Of a DNA stretch of 11,962 nt, positions 6,595-11,962 are shown in pieces. The stretch covers positions 1 to 11,962 of the forward strand of contig JAEOTN010000012.1 of the NCBI GenBank assembly GCA_016839865.1. Reading direction: 5' to 3'. Positions within the stretch are counted from its first letter, which is position 1; each line of letters begins with the position of its first letter. The stretch is from Promethearchaeota archaeon. GTDB lineage: Archaea; Asgardarchaeota; Lokiarchaeia; Sigynarchaeales; MK-D1. A model generated the notes under the pieces. That model was not told where the DNA came from, made no database searches, and saw only the letters and a list, made by a program, of their open reading frames with translations. A program made the position numbers and the translations under genes.

Positions 6595-7494
6595 TTATTC
6601 CACACCAAGTCGTTTTCCAAGTCCGGAGCTTATTGCAATAGAATACGCTTTATTCATTAGCTTATTTCTAAAAGTTTTTTTGGGGTATTTCGAAATGAAT
6701 TTTTCTAAGGATTCTCCTTTTTGAGTAAAGGAAATGTTGCCTAAGCCTTCCTTATATGCTAATTTGATGTATCCAATTGAGTTGAAGTTAACACCAGCGA
6801 TCTTTGCAGCTGCAACATCAATTGCCACAGGGTCCCTGCTTGCCATCACTAATCCGATTTTTTGCGGTTTTATTCCTGAAACGATGTTTCCGTCTAGTAG
6901 GCATAAATCAAATTTCATTGCTTTGTTGATTGCTACTATCGTTTCTTCTAATCTTGAATGATATTGAAATTTTCTGGGATATGGGTTACAGCCAAATATG
7001 TTTTTAAGTGCACATGTTATTTCTATTTTTTCCATTGTATACTTTATTTTTGGTACATTTATCCTAAGATCTGAGTTTTGGATAGTTGAAGGGATCCTTA
7101 GTTTAAATGTTTCTGTGCCAGCTTTTACTTCAACCTCTTCATACTCATCTTCAGTCAGATTTACTAGAGATACATTATATTCTTTGGCTATTTTTTGGTA
7201 TCCAAGAAACCTAAATGCATGTTTGCATTTCATTGCTGATGCATCGGATTCCACTATGGATATCGAATTGACGTTATTCTCTTCCTGAAGAATTCGAATT
7301 AACGCAGCGATAAACTTAGGATCCGTTGTTTGTCCCGTTGTGCGATCCCAGTAATAGCAAAGGTTTGGTTTAATGACGATCTTTCTAGCTTGGCGAGGTA
7401 AGGAAAAATCTATTAGATTTAGAGATTCACGAATCGACTTTATATAGGAACTAAAGGTGTCGTTTTCTAAATTAACGAAACTTACTAAGCTCAT
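6595..7494 (-). CDS. DUF362 domain protein
   Basis: This 299-residue protein has DUF362 landmarks: VIKPN (40-44), a Thr/Gly-rich TTGQTTDP loop (52-59), VESD (81-84), KNIFGCNPYPRKFQYH (164-179), LLDGN (199-203) and SRDPVAIDVAAAKIAG (219-234). Many relatives carry an added ferredoxin domain; here there is no CxxCxxC set and only scattered cysteines (46, 90, 161, 169, 198), so this is the version without iron-sulfur clusters. The biochemical role of the family is not settled. Its start codon overlaps the stop of the deacetylase gene as ATGA, which implies coupled translation, and it is followed at 25 bases by a sugar dehydrogenase. That placement suggests a role in glycan or sugar metabolism; this is inference from context. 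Confidence 0.85.
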   Translation of the reverse strand: MSLVSFVNLENDTFSSYIKSIRESLNLIDFSLPRQARKIVIKPNLCYYWDRTTGQTTDPKFIAALIRILQEENNVNSISIVESDASAMKCKHAFRFLGYQKIAKEYNVSLVNLTEDEYEEVEVKAGTETFKLRIPSTIQNSDLRINVPKIKYTMEKIEITCALKNIFGCNPYPRKFQYHSRLEETIVAINKAMKFDLCLLDGNIVSGIKPQKIGLVMASRDPVAIDVAAAKIAGVNFNSIGYIKLAYKEGLGNISFTQKGESLEKFISKYPKKTFRNKLMNKAYSIAISSGLGKRLGVE

Positions 7495-8450
7495 ACTAAG
7501 ACATCTCTTTTCAATGAATTTGAAACTCCAAAGAATCTTTGGAAGTGACTAACTAGGAATTTTGGTTTGTAGCCTTGAGCAAAGGCCCACCTCATGCTTC
7601 TTTGATATTCTTTCATTATGGATTCCTTCATGACCATCAATTGCTTATTGGATCTTCTTGGCGTTGGATCAACCTTTACGAGACCAATTTTGCTCAATCT
7701 ATTAATCTCCCTAAGAAAAATCCTTAATCTCGACAGAAGATGTTTAATTTCATTTAATTCTCGTAAGGGAGGCGGCTTAATAAGGTTTGGATTTCTATGA
7801 CGATAGATAAGGTCCCATTCATATTGATTCATAAACAAATTAGGATGTAGACCTATTACTGTCACATTTTTCCTTAGAAGTGATAAAAGAAAAATTTGAA
7901 TATCAGAGAAAGTGCCATGCCATTCAGCTAAGATTGGATACGGATAAAAAGTTAAGCCTTCATAACATATTGGGTCAACCGATAGAGAAGAAGAAAAATC
8001 ATATTCAATACCCAAGGTTTGTAAGGCTTGTAGGTGAGGAGGACTCCAACAACAACCGGGGGCTCTGAAAGATGCTATCTTTTTCTTTGGAAATAAATTA
8101 AAAAGCGAATGTATTCCACCTTTTCGTACAATATCTCCTTTTAGAGGATCGATATGTGACGATTCTCTGGTTAGGGATATTTCAAAAGCTTCTTTGTAAT
8201 CTGCTATGTCAGTAAATTCGTAAATAGTAGGATGTACGGAATGACTGGTGGAATGATAACCAATCTCATGGTCATTCAGCAAATTTATGATTTGAGGATA
8301 ATGCTGTAGATTCTCAGCCATATGTCCAGTAATAAAGAATAAACCTTTCAAGTCGTTTTTTTTCATTTCTGACAAGAGATAATCTAAGGAAATTATTGAA
8401 TGTTCATTTGTAAAATCTTCTACATCAAAAGTTAACATTATTTGACGCAT
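7491..8450 (-). CDS. Polysaccharide deacetylase (NodB-like, carbohydrate esterase 4 type)
   Basis: This protein has 319 residues from the ATG at 8450. Family motifs appear in order: LTFDVED (6-12; the Asp pair binds metal and acts as base), HSTSH (66-70; the two metal-binding histidines), SFRAPG (127-132), and a late VIGLHPN (198-204) with the expected catalytic histidine. Such enzymes remove N-acetyl groups from sugar polymers with a divalent metal. There is no signal peptide, so it probably acts in the cytoplasm, on lipid-linked or precursor glycan. The last ~110 residues form a basic, helical extension beyond the catalytic barrel. A GTG at 8459 gives three more residues, but GTGA at 8456-8459 is better placed as ribosome site for the ATG. 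It lies 32 bases after the glycosyltransferase and shares an ATGA overlap with DUF362. Confidence 0.88.
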   Translation of the reverse strand: MRQIMLTFDVEDFTNEHSIISLDYLLSEMKKNDLKGLFFITGHMAENLQHYPQIINLLNDHEIGYHSTSHSVHPTIYEFTDIADYKEAFEISLTRESSHIDPLKGDIVRKGGIHSLFNLFPKKKIASFRAPGCCWSPPHLQALQTLGIEYDFSSSLSVDPICYEGLTFYPYPILAEWHGTFSDIQIFLLSLLRKNVTVIGLHPNLFMNQYEWDLIYRHRNPNLIKPPPLRELNEIKHLLSRLRIFLREINRLSKIGLVKVDPTPRRSNKQLMVMKESIMKEYQRSMRWAFAQGYKPKFLVSHFQRFFGVSNSLKRDVLV

Positions 8451-8482
8451 AGATCTCACTTATCTCTATTCAAATAGCGGCT

Positions 8483-9562
8483 CTATATTTTCATGATCTT
8501 TATGAAATCTTCGTTGAATCTATTTTGGTTGAATCTTTCGGAAATATTTATGGATTCTTTTGCTTTTTCATTTGACCAGTTTGCAATAGAATTATCTACT
8601 ATATTCGCTGCTTCATACATGTTATTGTACCTATAACTTTTAGGCACAAATTCTCTAGGACCTCCTATGTTAGGTACGACTGGAACACATCCTCCTGACA
8701 TTGCTTCAGCAATGGTGATGCCAAAAGACTCCATATTATTTGGGTGCAAGTAAATTCTTGCCCGTTTAAGTAGATCTATTTGTTCATTCCTAGAAATATT
8801 AAGTAAGAGTTTGACTTTTCGTTCAACTCTACATTTCTTTATGATCTTTATTAATTTTCTTAGTTCCACAAGTTGCTCTTTAGTTCTACAACTCCCCACT
8901 ATGTAGAAACAAACTTTGCTGGATACCATTCTGGCAATCTCTGGAATGGTTTCCGGTCTTTTATCATGCGATATGCGCATTACCGATACCACAATATCCT
9001 CCTTTTGTTGAAACTCTTTTGAGCTCGTTTTAAAGCACTCTGCTATCGGAGGGTATACTACAGTAGCGTGTAGTCCAGTGAAATGCTCTATTAATCTTGC
9101 CATGTATTGACTGCAAGTCATTAGAGTCTTTTCATTTGATCTAAACATAGCTGTATTGGCAACTAGAACCTTGTACGGTAAGAATAGTATGCCTTTAGCG
9201 CCCTTTGGAGATCGTAATGCTGCCTTGGGTCCTCCTTGATAATATACTGCGTCACTCCAAGGAAGAAGGTCGTTTGAAAAAGTATCTATTAGTATATCGC
9301 ACCTATATTTGGATAAGAATGATGTAACACAATTAAAATAAATACTTTCAAAATTGTATGGATCAAAGATGTTTGGCCAGTGAACAATTTCGAAATTGAC
9401 TTCTTTACCAAAAAAATCTTGGATATGACTACGGGAAATATTCCCAGAAGTAAATACAACCACATTGTGATTTCTACTATTTACCGCATTTATCATATTT
9501 AGAGTTACCAGTTCTCCTCCTCCTATCCGATTTAGAGTTGGACTAAAAAAGCCAATCTTCAT
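8483..9562 (-). CDS. Glycosyltransferase family 4 (GT-B fold)
   Basis: This 359-residue protein is typical of the family. The N-terminal half begins MKIGFFSPTLNRIGGGELVT, the glycine-rich donor and acceptor loop. The C-terminal half has VVSVMRISHDKRPE (191-204), holding the basic residues (R196, K201) that bind donor phosphates. It also has PNNMESFGITIAEAMSGG (274-291), with the E-x7-E pair Glu278/Glu286 that grips the nucleotide sugar, and then VVPNIGGPREFV. The arrangement, including VYYQGG (106-111), recalls ALG11-like mannosyltransferases. It is a retaining, cytoplasmic or membrane-peripheral enzyme that likely extends the lipid-linked glycan. The ATG at 9562 has no strong ribosome site, but a TATA-like box lies about 25 bases upstream, which suggests a leaderless transcript. 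Donor and linkage cannot be read from sequence. Confidence 0.92.
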   Translation of the reverse strand: MKIGFFSPTLNRIGGGELVTLNMINAVNSRNHNVVVFTSGNISRSHIQDFFGKEVNFEIVHWPNIFDPYNFESIYFNCVTSFLSKYRCDILIDTFSNDLLPWSDAVYYQGGPKAALRSPKGAKGILFLPYKVLVANTAMFRSNEKTLMTCSQYMARLIEHFTGLHATVVYPPIAECFKTSSKEFQQKEDIVVSVMRISHDKRPETIPEIARMVSSKVCFYIVGSCRTKEQLVELRKLIKIIKKCRVERKVKLLLNISRNEQIDLLKRARIYLHPNNMESFGITIAEAMSGGCVPVVPNIGGPREFVPKSYRYNNMYEAANIVDNSIANWSNEKAKESINISERFNQNRFNEDFIKIMKI

Positions 9563-9580
9563 ATGTCAGCCCTTATTCAA

Positions 9581-9590
9581 GTTTTAAAGT
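9581..9590 (-). promoter_or_regulatory. Candidate TATA box for a leaderless glycosyltransferase transcript
   Basis: The minus strand reads ACTTTAAAAC, centred about 24 bases upstream of the ATG at 9562. The usual archaeal spacing would therefore start the RNA at or next to the ATG. The lack of a good ribosome site before this ATG and the 242-base gap after the preceding gene both fit a separate transcription unit starting here. Confidence 0.4.
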
Positions 9591-9804
9591 AATTTTTGGT
9601 CTTTTTCCATGATACCAACATTGTCTACGTGGCCAGTTTTAAACATTGGCAATAGAACTAACCTTAGTAAGACCTGCTCTGCTATTCCATTCTTCTATAA
9701 TATTTCATCGCTATTGGTATTCTTCTCCACCTTCCATAAAATGGGCGCGCGTCTTTCAGACAATGAACGCGAAGCAGATTCATAATCAAGTTACCTATTC
9801 AGAT
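9591..9804. other. Intergenic region between membrane protein and glycosyltransferase
   Basis: I see no gene of convincing length. On the minus strand a 33-codon frame (9682-9783, starting MNLLRVHCLKDARPF) follows AGGT at loose spacing and encodes a very basic peptide. Other frames here are broken by stops after short protein-like runs, so decayed coding sequence is possible. A GC-rich GCGCGCGTC (9745-9753) stands out against the AT-rich surroundings. An unrelated plus-strand frame overlapping the end of the membrane-protein gene looks like a shadow. Confidence 0.35.
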
Positions 9805-11859
9805 TCAAGGACTGCTGTATATCCTACTTCTACCAGTTGAAAATATGCAATTTACGTCATTCAAATCAAGAATGGTCTCGGTCAAATTAAATTCATTTTC
9901 AATGTAGTCCCTCAGATATACATATGCTCCTTTTGAAATAGTTGTTCTGTTGATGAACAAAATACTGGGATTAACTTTGTCATTACCATAAATAAACAAT
10001 ATATGGTCTCTTATATGGCAAAACACCAATGTATTTGGATTTTGATATCGTGATAACCATAAAGCCCCAGAAAGTTCACTCTCAAGAGTAAAACCCCCAT
10101 GATCAAGTCTTTCTTTATCAAGACGATAACCGCTCAGTGGTAATGACCAGCTTTCATCTCCAGCAATCTCATATACGAATCCTGTCTGGAAGAAGAAGAA
10201 AAGCATGAGGAATATGGTGGCGAGTATTAATCGTTTCCTTTTAAGATTGCTATTTTTAATAAATAATCTGGTCAGCGCGACTCCTCCCTGTATGCAAAAG
10301 GGGGATAGAAAGAATAGTGTTATATGAAAAAATCTTGATATATTGAAAGTTCCTGCTAAATTTGGTACTGCAATGCAAGCGAGCAATAATACCATATTGA
10401 ATGCGGCGAGTAAATTATATTGATCCCTGAAAAATAGAAATCGCTGTTTCAATATTTTGCTGGTGAACCCAACTAGAACAAGGAATTCCATTATATAAAA
10501 AACATATCGACCTAGGTTATGCCATAATGTATCGATTCCTCCTTGAAATCCAGTTGCTTGTAAAACGCTGCCTGTTCTAGACTGGGGATTTAGAAAGTCT
10601 GAAATGAAATTATTTGCGATATAATCAGCATTCTGTACCAAATCAATAAAAGTAACTGAGGAAGTAGAATATATATACCAAGCAAAAACTAATGATGCAA
10701 ATAATAATACCATGGACATCGTTATTTCTTTTTTATCTCTATTTAAGAAAAAATTGAATATATAAGCCGATGAAATGAAGCCTAAGAATATATAGGCTAA
10801 AGAGTAATGTGATGAAACCAAGCCAAAACTAAAAAGAGTGAAGCAAAGCCACCTTTCTTTACCTTTCATATTTGCACTAAAGATTGTTAGGAAAAGCAAA
10901 ATGTAAAATAGTTCGCCGATCATTTGGCGTTCTAGAACTGCCACTTCCATGTAGAATACATTGTTGGATATGAAAAAGAAAATTGACAGAAGCGATGTAG
11001 CTTTGCCAAACTTTGATGCTGTAAGTTGAAATAGCCCTAGAGGAACAAAGGAAAAAATCAGCGGGAAGGCTATCTTAAAAATCTTAGTTCCATCAATATT
11101 TAATATAGTTGAATAGATAGTGGGGAGTAAAGTGACACTTAGCATTGTGTTTAATCTGTTTGATATTGCCGGATTCCAAGAATTATTAATTGTCATTTTA
11201 AATACTTGATATTCGCTAAAAATATCACCCGTTCCATGAAGTAGGTTAGAAAACAGTGTTACATGAAATAGAATTGCAGATGTTACTCCCAGAATAATAA
11301 TTACATAATCCAATTGGGATGGATCAGAAGATATGAGTGTAGCAATAATGGAGACTGCTATGCATATGAACATTAATAATGTTACAACATTATTGGACCA
11401 TAGTGTGTTTACAGAAAAGGCTCCAGCAACACTCAAGATCAAACATGATACAGATAGGGTAGTTGGTTTAAGATTCAATTTATGATTCAATTGAATGGGG
11501 AACTCTTTATGCGAAGCGGTTTTACTTGGTCTCAATAAGAATAAAAACGAAGATAAAACCAAAGTCAAGATTATCAAATATGATAAGGCAGAATGAGGAT
11601 TTTGAATGCCGATTATTGGACTTAGCATATTAATGAAGAAACCAATTATCATGAGAAATGCTATACTAAGGCCTACTACAAAGACACATGCCTCTCCCAA
11701 TTTAAGTCTTATCTTAAAAATACTGAGAATAATCAGACCGGGAACAAAAGTAAGATATACGTAACCAATAAGTTGCCTTACAAATGGAACATTAAAAATT
11801 ATAGTTAACCAGAGTAGTATATTGCCAACAAGCAATATTACACCTAATTGTTTTTCCAT
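9805..11859 (-). CDS. DUF2206-type multi-pass membrane protein (GT-C-like)
   Basis: This 684-residue protein has some 14 or more hydrophobic segments. The first ~110 residues (four helices, with YVYLTFVPGLIILSIF) resemble the DUF1616/DUF2206 N-terminal module. The middle carries LHGTGDIFSEYQVFKMTINN (207-226), a predicted outside loop with acidic Asp212 and Glu216, followed by SNRLNTMLSVTLLPTIYS and later EVAVLERQMIGELFY (305-319). This is the DUF2206 pattern and recalls GT-C glycosyltransferases, which use such acidic residues and polyprenyl-phosphate sugar donors. A soluble tail of about 120 residues faces outside. It may therefore transfer sugar on the outer face, but no activity is established for the family. 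The ATG at 11859 has an excellent ribosome site (GGTGGAG, 11866-11872). It is the first gene of the minus-strand cluster. Confidence 0.8.
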   Translation of the reverse strand: MEKQLGVILLVGNILLWLTIIFNVPFVRQLIGYVYLTFVPGLIILSIFKIRLKLGEACVFVVGLSIAFLMIIGFFINMLSPIIGIQNPHSALSYLIILTLVLSSFLFLLRPSKTASHKEFPIQLNHKLNLKPTTLSVSCLILSVAGAFSVNTLWSNNVVTLLMFICIAVSIIATLISSDPSQLDYVIIILGVTSAILFHVTLFSNLLHGTGDIFSEYQVFKMTINNSWNPAISNRLNTMLSVTLLPTIYSTILNIDGTKIFKIAFPLIFSFVPLGLFQLTASKFGKATSLLSIFFFISNNVFYMEVAVLERQMIGELFYILLFLTIFSANMKGKERWLCFTLFSFGLVSSHYSLAYIFLGFISSAYIFNFFLNRDKKEITMSMVLLFASLVFAWYIYSTSSVTFIDLVQNADYIANNFISDFLNPQSRTGSVLQATGFQGGIDTLWHNLGRYVFYIMEFLVLVGFTSKILKQRFLFFRDQYNLLAAFNMVLLLACIAVPNLAGTFNISRFFHITLFFLSPFCIQGGVALTRLFIKNSNLKRKRLILATIFLMLFFFFQTGFVYEIAGDESWSLPLSGYRLDKERLDHGGFTLESELSGALWLSRYQNPNTLVFCHIRDHILFIYGNDKVNPSILFINRTTISKGAYVYLRDYIENEFNLTETILDLNDVNCIFSTGRSRIYSSP

Positions 11860-11865
11860 TTAGTT

Positions 11866-11910
11866 CTCCACCAAGATCATTAATATACAAGCTTAAGTTC
11901 TTTATTTAGT
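11866..11910 (-). promoter_or_regulatory. Promoter and ribosome site of the DUF2206-type gene
   Basis: On the minus strand ACTAAATAAA (11901-11910) is a TATA-like box that would start RNA near 11880. The short leader would contain GGTGGAG (11866-11872), the best ribosome site in the window, 6 bases before the ATG at 11859. TGTATATTA (11880-11888) is a second AT box whose spacing would leave no leader. On the plus strand the same stretch (TTAATATAC, 11880-11888) could serve the divergent frame at 11916. Confidence 0.4.
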
Positions 11911-11915
11911 CTGAT

Positions 11916-11962
11916 ATGAATACGGATTCAAGCTTCATAATTGCTATACCGAAAAAAAAGGA
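11916..11962 (+). CDS. Possible start of a divergent gene (partial, cut by window edge)
   Basis: ATG at 11916 opens a plus-strand frame that runs to the edge, beginning MNTDSSFIIAIPKKK. A beta-strand-like SFIIAIP so near the start is typical of an enzyme N-terminus, and a TATA-like box (11880-11888) lies about 30 bases upstream, as for a leaderless gene. The stretch slightly recalls the start of HisG-type proteins, but fifteen residues are not enough to name it. The opposite strand is also open here, ending TAA at 11907-11909 after MKLESVFISD, so the edge could instead hold the tail of a minus-strand gene. Confidence 0.3.
   Translation, partial: MNTDSSFIIAIPKKK

Noticed and set aside
9646..9840. 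Plus-strand frame of 64 codons in the gap before the glycosyltransferase
   Set aside because: It overlaps the end of the DUF2206-type gene on the other strand, has no ribosome site that I can see, and reads like the reverse of the minus-strand frames.
10273..10280. GCGCG motif inside the DUF2206-type gene
   Set aside because: It encodes Ala-Leu-Thr-Arg codons inside an intact frame and is not near a gene end, so I did not count it with the others.

Overview
The window looks archaeal and AT-rich. The evidence is an archaeosortase-type membrane protein, a DUF2206-type membrane protein, a short winged-helix regulator of the HTH_45 kind common in archaea, TATA-like boxes about 25 bases before some starts, and Shine-Dalgarno-like GGAGGTG-type sites (often before TTG starts). 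An uncultured lineage such as Bathyarchaeia or a relative would fit, but the sequence alone does not fix the taxon.

Layout. The left edge holds the last 42 codons of a plus-strand Gfo/Idh/MocA-type dehydrogenase. It is followed by a 219-base convergent intergenic region carrying a long, well-paired hairpin. From 11859 down to 351 every gene lies on the minus strand. In transcription order these are: a DUF2206 multi-pass membrane protein; a GT4 glycosyltransferase; a NodB-like polysaccharide deacetylase; a DUF362 protein (4-base ATGA overlap with the deacetylase); a second Gfo/Idh/MocA dehydrogenase; a 70-residue two-helix membrane protein; an unrecognised 253-residue membrane-anchored protein; a large archaeosortase fusion; a polysaccharide flippase; and a winged-helix protein. 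The right edge may hold the first codons of a divergent plus-strand gene.

Reading the genes together, this is a cell-surface glycan or exopolysaccharide/glycoprotein locus. The dehydrogenase would make or modify nucleotide sugars, GT4 (and possibly the DUF2206 protein) would transfer sugars, the deacetylase would trim N-acetyl groups, and the flippase would move lipid-linked glycan across the membrane. The archaeosortase would process surface proteins. This resembles bacterial exosortase/EPS loci, in which XrtA/EpsI sits among polysaccharide genes.

The most notable gene is the archaeosortase at 2335-4404. One polypeptide appears to carry the Cys/Arg/His transpeptidase membrane core, a four-cysteine zinc ribbon, an outside EpsI-like domain (HRWEVC, YWYQ), a second anchor and a cytoplasmic winged-helix-like tail. 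It is preceded by two small unrecognised membrane proteins that may be its partners. No substrate with a sorting tail is visible in the window.

No gap exceeds 300 bases. The intergenic stretches (132-350, 5468-5570, 9563-9804) are described below. I saw no rRNA, tRNA, CRISPR array or insertion sequence.
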